From an uncultured Lachnospiraceae bacterium (lineage in GTDB: Bacteria > Bacillota > Clostridia > Lachnospirales > Lachnospiraceae), in NCBI GenBank assembly GCA_902761665.1, contig CACWLA010000011.1:1-44333 (forward strand): a DNA stretch of 44,333 bases. The letters run 5' to 3'. Positions within the stretch are counted from its first letter, which is position 1. The number at the start of each line of letters is the position of its first letter. The notes beneath the pieces are model-generated. The model did no database searches, was not told where the DNA came from, and saw nothing but the letters and a program-made list of their open reading frames with translations. Positions 26,738 to 34,237 of the stretch are shown one piece after another. Both the position numbers and the translations under genes were made by a program.

Positions 26738-27955
26738 TTAGAAATCCACTTCGGTGTCGTAGTAGCAGCACTTCAGCAGCTTTTCCATCTCTTCCTGGCT
26801 CGGCTGGCGGGGGTTGGAACCGGTGCAGGCGTCTTCCAGCGCGCGGGCGGCGATGCCGGGCAGTCTTTCCAGGAAGACTTCTTCCGGAACGAAGCCCTGC
26901 TCGGTCGGATAGCTGTCCTTGCCGTAATGGCCGATGCAGTGCGGGATGTTCATGTCGTTATTCATCTTGCGCAGATAAGCGATCAGGAGGGCGACCTTCT
27001 CGTCATCGTTCTTTCCGCCGAGGTGCATGTAGTCGGCGATCACGCCGTAGCGCTTCTTCGCGGTCTCATCCTTGGCGTTGAAGGCGATGACCTTCGGCAG
27101 GTACATGGCGTTGGCCGCGCCGTGGATGATGTGGGCGCCGTAGTCGGCGAAGACCGCGCCGGTCTTGTGGGCCATGGAGTGGACGATGCCGAGCAGCGCG
27201 TTGGAGAAGGCCATGCCGGCCAGGCATTGTGCATAGTGCATGCGGTCGCGGGCTTCCATGCTGCCGTTGTAGGAATCAACGAGGTCGGCCTGGATCATTT
27301 CGATCGCGTGGATGGCCAGCGGATCGGTGAATTCGCAGTTCGCAGTGGAAACGTAGGCCTCGATCGCGTGGGTCATGGCGTCCATGCCGGTGTGGGCAAC
27401 CAGCTTCTTCGGCATGGTCTCGGCCAGTTCGGGGTCAACGATGGCGACGTCGGGCGTGATCTCGAAGTCGGCGATCGGGTACTTGGTGCCCTTCGCGTAA
27501 TCGGTGATGATGGAGAACGCCGTTACCTCGGTCGCGGTGCCGGAAGTCGAGGAGACCGCGCAGAATTTGGCTTTGTGACGGAGTTCGGGGATGCCAAAGA
27601 CCTTGCACATGTCTTCAAAGGTGCATTCCGGATACTCGTACTTGATCCACATAGCCTTAGCCGCGTCAATGGGGGAACCGCCGCCGATCGCGACGATCCA
27701 GTCGGGGCCGAATTCCTGCATGACGGCAGCGCCCTTCATGACAGTCTCGACGGAGGGATCGGATTCGATGCCTTCGAACAGCTTCACTTCCATGCCGGCT
27801 TCTTCCAGATACTTCTGTGCTCTGTCAAGGAAACCGCCGCGCTTCATGGAGCCGCCGCCCACGCAGATGATGGCCTTTTTACCCTTGAAGGTCTTCAGAA
27901 CTTCAAGAGAGCCTTTGCCGTGGTAAATGTCTCTCGGTAACGTAAAACGTGCCAT
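26738..27955 (-). CDS. Iron-containing alcohol dehydrogenase
   Basis: A 405-residue group III alcohol dehydrogenase. NAD(P)-binding motif VAIGGGSPIDAAKAMW is near residue 90, and the metal-binding region HTGMDAMTHAIEAYVS is near 200, followed by the His ligands in LGIVHSMAHKTGA and HGAANAMYLP. Members include butanol and 4-hydroxybutyrate dehydrogenases; the exact substrate is not evident. Likely reduces an aldehyde in fermentation. A clean promoter lies upstream and a strong terminator downstream, so it is probably a well-expressed single-gene unit. GGAGG precedes the ATG. Confidence 0.92.
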   Translation of the reverse strand: MARFTLPRDIYHGKGSLEVLKTFKGKKAIICVGGGSMKRGGFLDRAQKYLEEAGMEVKLFEGIESDPSVETVMKGAAVMQEFGPDWIVAIGGGSPIDAAKAMWIKYEYPECTFEDMCKVFGIPELRHKAKFCAVSSTSGTATEVTAFSIITDYAKGTKYPIADFEITPDVAIVDPELAETMPKKLVAHTGMDAMTHAIEAYVSTANCEFTDPLAIHAIEMIQADLVDSYNGSMEARDRMHYAQCLAGMAFSNALLGIVHSMAHKTGAVFADYGAHIIHGAANAMYLPKVIAFNAKDETAKKRYGVIADYMHLGGKNDDEKVALLIAYLRKMNNDMNIPHCIGHYGKDSYPTEQGFVPEEVFLERLPGIAARALEDACTGSNPRQPSQEEMEKLLKCCYYDTEVDF

Positions 27956-27993
27956 ACAATACCTCCTGGTATTTGTTAAATAATTATCATTTT

Positions 27994-28022
27994 TTTATAC
28001 CACAAAAAGGGCAAAAAGTCAA
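27994..28022 (-). promoter_or_regulatory. Promoter of the iron-containing alcohol dehydrogenase
   Basis: On the minus strand, TTGACT (28022-28017), 17-base spacer, TATAAA (27999-27994). This is a near-consensus housekeeping promoter about 40 bases from the start codon. Confidence 0.8.
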
Positions 28023-28073
28023 GCAAGACGCGGGAATATTGCGCCGTGACAAGTTAATTTCATCTCTCTTTTT

Positions 28074-28727
28074 TCAACAATGAACGTTTTCTTCGCGGAC
28101 GCGCCGAATCGCCTCGAGGATCAGGATGCCGTGGTCTGCGGCAATGCCGTCAGCCTCGTAGTTTACGTACCGGTATTCCCACAGGCGGTCATTTCCGCGG
28201 CGGACGCGGGTCGCCTTTACGCTGAGCCTGCGGTCTCCGGCCGTAAGGCTGAGCAGAAGATCGCTGCCTTCTTCCGCCGGCCTTTCCTCCAGCGACCACG
28301 CAAACCATACGGCATCCGCCGCGTCGTCACCAGCCTTTGCCGCAGGCTTTTCCGGAAGCACGGCGGCGTAAAGCGTAGTGATGACCCGCCAGCGCGGATC
28401 GCGGTCCCAGGCGCCGAAAGTTTTCACCTGCACGAGGGGAAGGTCCCGCACGCCGGTCTCTTCCATGAGCTCGCGGGCAGCAGCGGTCTCCAGATCTTCG
28501 CGCAGTTCGACAAAGCCGCCGGGAAGCGCAAACATGCCGATGTTCGGGTGTCCGCCCCGTCTGATGAGAAGCACCTCGCCTTCGGCAAAAACGGCAATGT
28601 CCACCGTGTTGCTCGGGCAGTCATACTTTTTCGGATCGTAAGCATCGAGAAATTCCTGAAGGGTCTTGCCCTTTCTGTCCCGCTCTCCCGTACCGAGGAA
28701 AGCGGAATTGTCCTGTAAATAACTCAT
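28074..28727 (-). CDS. Nudix hydrolase
   Basis: A 217-residue Nudix protein with the complete box GGFVELREDLETAAAR-ELMEETGV near residues 69-92. The preceding TVDIAVFAEGEVLLIRRGG and the segment FGAWDRDPRWRVI resemble ADP-ribose pyrophosphatase/NrtR-type Nudix domains. The C-terminal ~65 residues have no recognised motif and no winged helix. The substrate is probably an ADP-ribose-like nucleotide sugar. Its start overlaps the end of the KdpE-like gene by four bases (ATGA), so the two are coupled. Confidence 0.85.
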   Translation of the reverse strand: MSYLQDNSAFLGTGERDRKGKTLQEFLDAYDPKKYDCPSNTVDIAVFAEGEVLLIRRGGHPNIGMFALPGGFVELREDLETAAARELMEETGVRDLPLVQVKTFGAWDRDPRWRVITTLYAAVLPEKPAAKAGDDAADAVWFAWSLEERPAEEGSDLLLSLTAGDRRLSVKATRVRRGNDRLWEYRYVNYEADGIAADHGILILEAIRRVREENVHC

Positions 28728-29146
28728 GAGTCTCCTTTTCGGGGCGGAGCGCCTGAGGCGCCGATGTCCCCCTGCTCTGCCATGCGGTAGCCGACGCCGA
28801 CCTCGGTGATAATGTACTTCGGATCGTTGGGGTTTTCCTCGATCTTGCGGCGAATGTTGGCCATGTGGACCCGCAGGATCTTGTTGTCGATGCCCGAAGA
28901 CGGGCCCCAGAGCTCCCGCATCATCATTTTGTAGGTGAGCACGCGGCCGGGATGCTTGCCCAGCAGCGAGATGATGAGGAACTCGTTCGGCGTCAGTCCC
29001 GCGTCGGTACCCCGAATATAAACCCTCATTTTTTTATAGTCAATCACCAGATCGCCCACGCTGTAGCTGGCACTCAGGGCGACCTCCTCGCTTTCCGCTG
29101 TCGTGCGGGTGTGGCGGAGCGCCGCCCGGAAGCGGGGATCGGCCAT
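28724..29146 (-). CDS. OmpR/KdpE-type DNA-binding protein lacking a receiver domain
   Basis: A 140-residue protein consisting of a winged-helix DNA-binding domain of the OmpR/PhoB type (about residues 25-120: LTPNEFLIISLLGKHPGRVL, then RVHMANIRRKIEENPNDPKY and EVGVGYRM). It resembles the C-terminal half of KdpE most. Residues 5-14, RFRAALRHTR, look like the linker that follows the receiver domain in KdpE. The receiver domain with its phosphorylatable Asp is absent, and no histidine kinase gene is nearby. It may be a decayed response regulator or a phosphorylation-independent regulator. It is coupled to the Nudix gene downstream. Confidence 0.8.
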   Translation of the reverse strand: MADPRFRAALRHTRTTAESEEVALSASYSVGDLVIDYKKMRVYIRGTDAGLTPNEFLIISLLGKHPGRVLTYKMMMRELWGPSSGIDNKILRVHMANIRRKIEENPNDPKYIITEVGVGYRMAEQGDIGASGAPPRKGDS

Positions 29147-29230
29147 CCTTTCCGGAAAATTAACGCGGAATCAGTGTATTGTCAAAAAGAAGGAACGCGG
29201 CGTGACCGCGGACGGAAAGGACGGATGATC

Positions 29231-29431
29231 ATGGGATTATTTCATAAAGGCGGAAAGAAGGAAAAGCAGCTGACGAAGTACAGGATCACCATGACGGTCG
29301 ACGGCAAACTGCACGAAGACAGCAAGCCGACGGTCGTGGAGATCGAAGAAGACTGCGAATTCAACGCGATCTGGGAAGCGGAGAAAAAGAATCCGCACAT
29401 GAAAGTTGCCAAATACGAAAAAGCAGAATAA
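29231..29431 (+). CDS. Small basic protein, paralogue of the protein at 42621-42842
   Basis: A 66-residue cytoplasmic protein starting MGLFHKGGKKEK. The body alternates beta-like segments (YRITMTVDGKLHED, VVEIEEDCEFNAIWEAEKK). It aligns over most of its length with the protein encoded at 42621-42842: shared MGLF-K, FRI/YRI, GK-H, V-I--D-EF-A---AEKK and the KV-K-EK end. No family name is known to me. ATG 29231 is chosen by that alignment; an ATG two codons earlier also lies after the GGAAAGGA site. A terminator follows at once. Confidence 0.72.
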   Translation: MGLFHKGGKKEKQLTKYRITMTVDGKLHEDSKPTVVEIEEDCEFNAIWEAEKKNPHMKVAKYEKAE

Positions 29432-29461
29432 AGTTTCCTCCGGGCGGACTGGGCTGCCCCG

Positions 29462-29487
29462 AACCGCGCTTCGGCGCGGTTTTTTAT
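29462..29487 (+). terminator. Intrinsic terminator
   Basis: AACCGCGC-TTCG-GCGCGGTT followed by TTTTATT, with a stable UUCG tetraloop. Confidence 0.93.
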
Positions 29488-29680
29488 TATGTTTGAAACA
29501 TGATGATCACACGGCAGACCTTGTAAAACGAAATATGGCTGTGTACAATGAAAACAATGCAGCTGGCAGCTGATTTGCCAGCGGGTCCCGTAATTCATTG
29601 AAACGTTTTGCCGTGAAACGACGCTTATAAGGGTGAAAGATCCTGAGAACGGAAAGCTTCTCGGAGAAGGAGGTACTACC

Positions 29681-30241
29681 TTGGATGACAACAAGATCAT
29701 AGAGCTTTATTTATCCAGGGATGAGTCCGCCATCCGGGAAACGCAGGAAAAGTACGGCGCTAAGCTTCGGCAGACAGCTTACCGGATCCTGGAAAATCAC
29801 GGTGAGGCAGAAGAGTGCGAAAACGACACCTATCTGAAGGCTTGGAACAGTATCCCCCCGCATGAACCGCGGGGCTATTTCTTCGAATTCCTTGTCAGGA
29901 TCATCAAACATGAAGCAATTGATGCATGCCGGCGAAACAGCCGGTTGAAACGGAAGGCAAATTTCTGCGAACTGACGAAGGAAATGGAGGAATGCCTGCC
30001 CGGGGAAGGAGGCGCGGACCGAAAAATCGAATCACAGGAACTGAATGAAATCATTGCGGATTTTCTGCGGGGTTATCCGGAAGAGCCAAGAGGCATCTTC
30101 CTACGCCGCTACTGGTATTTTGATACCGTCCCGGAGATCAGCCGCCGCTTCGGCTGCACACAGGGAAAGGTCAAAAGCACCCTTTTCCGCATGCGGGAAG
30201 CGCTGAAAAAGCGATTGGAAAAGGAGGGGTACAGGCCATGA
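29681..30241 (+). CDS. ECF-type sigma-70 family factor
   Basis: A 186-residue sigma factor with region 2 at the N-terminal side (AYRILENHGEAEECENDTYLKAWN) and region 4 at the C terminus (VPEISRRFGCTQGKVKSTLFRMREALKKRL). TTG 29681 is chosen as start because AAGGAGG lies seven bases upstream; earlier in-frame starts have no such site. Its stop overlaps the ATG of the membrane protein gene that follows, a typical sigma/anti-sigma-like arrangement. It probably directs its own operon and other unlinked genes. Confidence 0.88.
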   Translation: MDDNKIIELYLSRDESAIRETQEKYGAKLRQTAYRILENHGEAEECENDTYLKAWNSIPPHEPRGYFFEFLVRIIKHEAIDACRRNSRLKRKANFCELTKEMEECLPGEGGADRKIESQELNEIIADFLRGYPEEPRGIFLRRYWYFDTVPEISRRFGCTQGKVKSTLFRMREALKKRLEKEGYRP

Positions 30242-30852
30242 TGAGCGCGTATGATGCATACGATCTTCTGGAAGCCGTAAACAATGTCGACATGAAAACC
30301 CTCGATCCGGGCAGAAGACTCAGGCCTGCCGTGCTGATCCGCCGCATCGTCGTTCTTGTCGTGATCGCGTTCTTTCTCATTCCGCTGCCGTTAACGAGGA
30401 CGGTTCAGGCGGTGGAGATCAGGCAGAAGAGCGGCGAGACGACCCTTCGGGAAGTTCAGATCAAAGGTTGGTATCACATCAATTTGTTTACTCCTGACCG
30501 TTTCCGGGGCACGATCCGGATCGACGGATATCCGCTGACCGAGCTGCCGATCATAAACGGCATTGACGTGAAACTCTCCGTTGAAAGCCCGGTGGATTAT
30601 GACTGGAAGGCCGTTTGCGAGAGGCTGCCGGAGCTGGAGAGCATGAAAGATGAGCGGGGAATGATCTGGAATTTTTCACTGATTTCTTCCCGGCCGTGGT
30701 TCGGACGCTTTGTGATCAACGTTTATGATCACGAGATCGCGGATGGGAAAGTCACGGCGCATTTTTCGGGAGCGGAAGGGACGGTTATCGTCGGCGGATT
30801 TACGGACCGCGAAGCCGCGGAGAAGTGGCTGAAGGAGGTCAGAAGCTGGTAA
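30238..30852 (+). CDS. Membrane-anchored protein, possible anti-sigma partner
   Basis: A 204-residue protein with a short cytoplasmic part (about residues 1-34, including EAVNNVDMKTLDPGRRLR), one membrane helix (about 35-54) and an extracytoplasmic domain of about 150 residues. The layout matches an anti-sigma factor or sensor, and the gene overlaps the sigma gene stop by four bases (ATGA). The cytoplasmic part is short, and I see no anti-sigma zinc motif, so its role is inferred from position only. A perfect hairpin terminator follows. Confidence 0.72.
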   Translation: MMSAYDAYDLLEAVNNVDMKTLDPGRRLRPAVLIRRIVVLVVIAFFLIPLPLTRTVQAVEIRQKSGETTLREVQIKGWYHINLFTPDRFRGTIRIDGYPLTELPIINGIDVKLSVESPVDYDWKAVCERLPELESMKDERGMIWNFSLISSRPWFGRFVINVYDHEIADGKVTAHFSGAEGTVIVGGFTDREAAEKWLKEVRSW

Positions 30853-30893
30853 GGCGGCAGCCCGGACAAACTGTCAGAACAGCGACAAAGCAG

Positions 30894-30920
30894 AAAAGAC
30901 AGATGATCTCTGTCTTTTTT
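30894..30920 (+). terminator. Sigma operon terminator
   Basis: AAAAGACAGA (30894-30903), loop TGATC, TCTGTCTTTT (30909-30918), then T residues. Confidence 0.9.
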
Positions 30921-31016
30921 TATCGGCTCATTTTCGGATGGTTTATCGTTGACGAAATCCGGAAATCGTGTTACCTTATATATTACCAAGAATTCCGAAA
31001 AAACAAGGAGTTTGAC

Positions 31017-31775
31017 ATGCATCAGGCTAGTGTTATCGCGCTGACCGGCAAAGGCGGGGTCGGCAAGACGTCGCTGTCTGCCGCCATCGTGAGAGTGTTA
31101 ACGGAAGCGCACCCTGAGGCGAAAATACTTGCCATCGACGCGGATCCGGCCATTGGCCTTTCCGTGGCTCTTGGCGTGGAAGTAAAAGAAACGCTGGACG
31201 AGATCAGGCTGCGCGTCGCGAAGGATGTGACCGAAGGACTGCAGGATACGCAGGATATTCTCGCGGAGGCGAAATTCCGTATTTTCGAAGCCATGCAGGA
31301 ACAGAAAGGCTTTGCCTTCCTCGCGATCGGACGCCCCGAGGCGGCCGGCTGTTACTGCGCCATCAATACGTACCTTCGGCAGGTGATCAGCCTGCTCGTG
31401 AATGAATTCGACTACGTCGTCATCGACGGCGAGGCGGGCATCGAACAGATAAACCGCCGCGTCATGGAGAAGGTGACGCATCTTTTGTGCGTCTCGGACC
31501 AGAGCCGGAAGGGCATCCAGATCATCTCCACGATCAAGGAGGTTTCGGACAAATTGGCCTCGGCGGATAAGGTGGGCGCGGTCTTAAACCGCGTGCTGCT
31601 CCCCGAGCGGATCACCGAGACCGAGATCGGCGGCGTCCCGCTCATCGCCGTCATCCCGCCGGATCCCGCCCACGCGGAAAACGACATCGAAGGAAAGAGC
31701 GTCTTCGATCTTCCCGACGACTCCACGATCCTCGCCGGCGCCCGGAAGATTCTGCAGAAGATGGGATTGCTGTGA
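31017..31775 (+). CDS. CooC-type ATPase (nickel/CODH maturation-like)
   Basis: A 252-residue MinD/ParA-superfamily ATPase of the CooC branch. The deviant Walker A motif GKGGVGKTS is near residues 10-18, the switch region DADPAIGL follows near 42, and VVIDGEAGIEQINRR near 132 is typical of CooC. The segment GCYCAINTYLR carries two cysteines in the place where CooC has its CxC metal-binding pair. CooC inserts nickel into carbon monoxide dehydrogenase. No CODH catalytic gene is in the window, but CooT-like and His-rich genes lie 6-7 kb downstream. AAGGAG precedes ATG 31017. The next gene starts 28 bases after its stop. Confidence 0.85.
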   Translation: MHQASVIALTGKGGVGKTSLSAAIVRVLTEAHPEAKILAIDADPAIGLSVALGVEVKETLDEIRLRVAKDVTEGLQDTQDILAEAKFRIFEAMQEQKGFAFLAIGRPEAAGCYCAINTYLRQVISLLVNEFDYVVIDGEAGIEQINRRVMEKVTHLLCVSDQSRKGIQIISTIKEVSDKLASADKVGAVLNRVLLPERITETEIGGVPLIAVIPPDPAHAENDIEGKSVFDLPDDSTILAGARKILQKMGLL

Positions 31776-31803
31776 TTTTTTGAAAAGCAAATGAAAGGAG
31801 ACG

Positions 31804-32760
31804 GTGATTTCCGGGATCCGGAAATGCCGGGCAAAGATAATGAATTGTTTGACAAGGGCATTTACTGTGGCAGCGATAAGACCGGTACCGATCGTGGCAG
31901 CGGTTTTGATCGTTGTTTTGATTGCTGTCCTGATAAAACTCTCGCTTGCGGTGGTCCCGACCGGGCACACCGGAGTCGTCGTGACTTTCGGAAGAGTGGA
32001 GGACCGCACATTGGATGCCGGGATCCACTGGAAAAAGCCCTGGCAGAAACTGATCAATATGGACAACCGTGTGCAGAAAGCCAGATTGAAGCTGAACTGC
32101 TATTCTGCCGACATTCAGGAAGTTTCCGTCGTTTATACGGTCAACTATCAGATCCGTAAGGAAAATGCGATGACGATCTACAGTACGATTGGAAAATCGT
32201 ATTTCGAAACGGTATTTTCGCCGAACGTATCGGAAGCTGTGGAGGTCATGACGGCAAAATATACGGCGGAAAATCTGATTTCCTCCCGTGACGAGCTTGC
32301 GAAACTGATTGAAGACCTGCTGAAGGAAAAGCTGTCCCCGTATCATATCCTGATCGTGGGGACCTCCATTGAGGGAATGGACTTTACCGAGGCCTTCACC
32401 AATGCGGTGGAATCCAAGCAAGTCGCAGCACAGAACAAGCTGCAGGCGGAGATCGAACAGGCTCAGAAGACCATGGAGCAGGAGGCGCAGGCACAGCGGA
32501 ATGTGATCGATGCGAATGCGGCTTCGGAAGTGGCAAGGATCCAGGCGGAATCGGATCTGAGAGTGACCAAGATCCAGGCCGATGCCGCTGAGTATGCCGG
32601 ACAGAAGGAAGCGGCCAAGAACAAGGCCATTTCGGAATTCCTGACGAAAGACCTGCTGGATTATTATTACGTTCAGCAGTGGAACGGGAAACTTCCCGAA
32701 AATTATGTCGGCAGCGACAGGGTCAACACCCTCATAGGTCTGGGAAACAAGCACGAATAA
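31804..32760 (+). CDS. SPFH/Band 7 (prohibitin-like) membrane protein
   Basis: A 318-residue protein with an N-terminal membrane helix (about residues 23-50), an SPFH/Band 7 domain (VPTGHTGVVVTFGRVEDRTL and the stretch to about 190) and a long Ala/Glu/Gln-rich coiled coil (about 200-285, AAQNKLQAEIEQAQKTMEQE). Such proteins form large rings or scaffolds in membrane microdomains. GTG 31804 is the likely start, with AAAGGAG three to four bases upstream; ATG 31840 is an alternative. The close spacing to the CooC-like gene suggests cotranscription, but no functional link is known. Confidence 0.83.
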   Translation: MISGIRKCRAKIMNCLTRAFTVAAIRPVPIVAAVLIVVLIAVLIKLSLAVVPTGHTGVVVTFGRVEDRTLDAGIHWKKPWQKLINMDNRVQKARLKLNCYSADIQEVSVVYTVNYQIRKENAMTIYSTIGKSYFETVFSPNVSEAVEVMTAKYTAENLISSRDELAKLIEDLLKEKLSPYHILIVGTSIEGMDFTEAFTNAVESKQVAAQNKLQAEIEQAQKTMEQEAQAQRNVIDANAASEVARIQAESDLRVTKIQADAAEYAGQKEAAKNKAISEFLTKDLLDYYYVQQWNGKLPENYVGSDRVNTLIGLGNKHE

Positions 32761-32773
32761 ACTTCCGCCGCCC

Positions 32774-32792
32774 GGCGGACGCCCCGTCCGCC
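32774..32792 (+). terminator. GC-rich hairpin after the SPFH gene
   Basis: GGCGGACG-CCC-CGTCCGCC, 14 bases after the stop codon, followed by CTTTC rather than a true T-run. A second small hairpin (AGGAC-CTCA-GTCCT) follows. Weak terminator or 3' end stabiliser. Confidence 0.5.
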
Positions 32793-32897
32793 CTTTCACA
32801 GGACCTCAGTCCTGAAAAGGGAAAGGATGCGATTAAGATTATCAGCGCCGAGCGTATCGGACATATTTTCGCTTTTCTTCACAGCGAGCGCGCCCGA

Positions 32898-32953
32898 AAT
32901 GTTCTTTCGAGGCGACTTTGAAGCGAAGCGGAACGGAGCCGAGAAAGAATATT
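32898..32953 (+). repeat. Third copy of the GA/GA hairpin element
   Basis: AATGTTCTTTC (32898-32908)-GA-GGC pairs with GCC-GA-GAAAGAATATT (32943-32953), one G-T pair. It keeps the symmetrical GA/GA mismatch of the hairpins in 22168-22360 but has different flanking pairs. It lies in the leader region of the second dehydratase operon, in the same orientation relative to transcription as those copies. Confidence 0.6.
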
Positions 32954-33031
32954 CGAGGCAGCGAGCAGGACAGCTTAAGTCCGGACGCGAGGCGCAGCGA
33001 ATACACGCACATTTTTAGGAAGGGAGGTCCT

Positions 33032-34234
33032 ATGAAAGATCTCAAATACCTGATCGAATTTGAAAACCTGCTGGAGGACGCCGACAACGCCCTGGTCCGG
33101 CAGGCGCAGGAGGAGGGAGGAATTGCGGTCGGCTATACCTGCTACCACATGCCGGAAGTGCTCTGCAACGTGGGCAAAGCCTTCTCGGTGCGCATCCGCG
33201 CGCCGCGCACGGGCAGCATCGATATCGCCACCTACTACATGTCCAACTATACCTGCGAGTACGCCAGGTCCCTGCTCGAGAGAGCAATCGAAGGCGGCTA
33301 CCAGTTCCTGGATGCGCTTGCCGGCGTTGACGCCTGCTCCGCCATGAACCGCTGCTACGAGCACATGGAGATCCTGAACTGCAACACGAAGCCGAATTTC
33401 TTCGTCAGCCACTGTGACATTCCGTATAAGGTAGAAACTTATACCGTGGAGCAGATGCGCACCCAGATGAGGATCCATCTCCTGGATGAGCTGACGGCGC
33501 GCTACGGCGTGGACACCTCCGACGAAGCCCTGCTGAAGGCTGTCGAGGAACACAACGAAGTCTGCCGCATCATCACCGAGATCGGCAACCTCAGGAAGCT
33601 GCCGAATCCGCCGGTCACCGGTTACGAATTCCACGTGATCGTTCTGGCAAGCTACTGCTGCCCGAAGGCGCTCATCCTGCCGAAGCTCCGCGAAACGCTG
33701 GAGGAGATCCGGAACCGCGAACCCGACGAGAAGCCGAAGTTCCGCGCAAGAGTCGCCGTGGTCGGCAGCGAGATCGACGACCTCGATTTCACCCGCCTGC
33801 TGGAAGATGCCGGCGCCCTGGTCGTGGCCGACCGCTACTGCTACGGCTCGACCCCCGGCCGCGAGGAGATCGTGATCAACGAAGGCGAGGACATCCTCAC
33901 CCAGATCGTGCGGCACTACATGAAGACCTCCGAATGCGCGCGCTATATGAGCGAAGAAAAGATCACGCAGCGCCGCGAGACGGCCGACCGCCTGGCCCAT
34001 GAATACGGCGCGGACGGCATCGTCTACGAGCAGATGAAGTTCTGCGATTTCTGGGCCTTCGAGCGTCCGCTTGCCAGCCACATCCTTCACGATGAATACG
34101 GCTGGCCGGTGCTGTCGATCGACCGTCCGTACAACGTCCGCAACTCCGGACAGCTCCGCACCCGTTTCCAGGCCTTCGTGGAAGCCCTGGAGATCAAACG
34201 GATCCACGCGGCAGAAGCAAAGGAGGAGGAATAA
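33032..34234 (+). CDS. 2-hydroxyacyl-CoA dehydratase, small subunit (locus 2)
   Basis: A 400-residue HgdB-like subunit, paralogue of the 25355-26563 product. Cysteines at 37 (GYTCYHMPE), 270 (RYCYGS) and 338 (KFCDFW) are the likely iron-sulfur ligands. ATG 33032 has GGGAGGTCC just upstream; an in-frame extension back to 32918 would run through the hairpin repeat and has no family similarity. It begins the operon that continues to the oxidoreductase at 40517. It should pair with the large subunit 4 bases downstream. Confidence 0.9.
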   Translation: MKDLKYLIEFENLLEDADNALVRQAQEEGGIAVGYTCYHMPEVLCNVGKAFSVRIRAPRTGSIDIATYYMSNYTCEYARSLLERAIEGGYQFLDALAGVDACSAMNRCYEHMEILNCNTKPNFFVSHCDIPYKVETYTVEQMRTQMRIHLLDELTARYGVDTSDEALLKAVEEHNEVCRIITEIGNLRKLPNPPVTGYEFHVIVLASYCCPKALILPKLRETLEEIRNREPDEKPKFRARVAVVGSEIDDLDFTRLLEDAGALVVADRYCYGSTPGREEIVINEGEDILTQIVRHYMKTSECARYMSEEKITQRRETADRLAHEYGADGIVYEQMKFCDFWAFERPLASHILHDEYGWPVLSIDRPYNVRNSGQLRTRFQAFVEALEIKRIHAAEAKEEE

Positions 34235-34237
34235 ACA

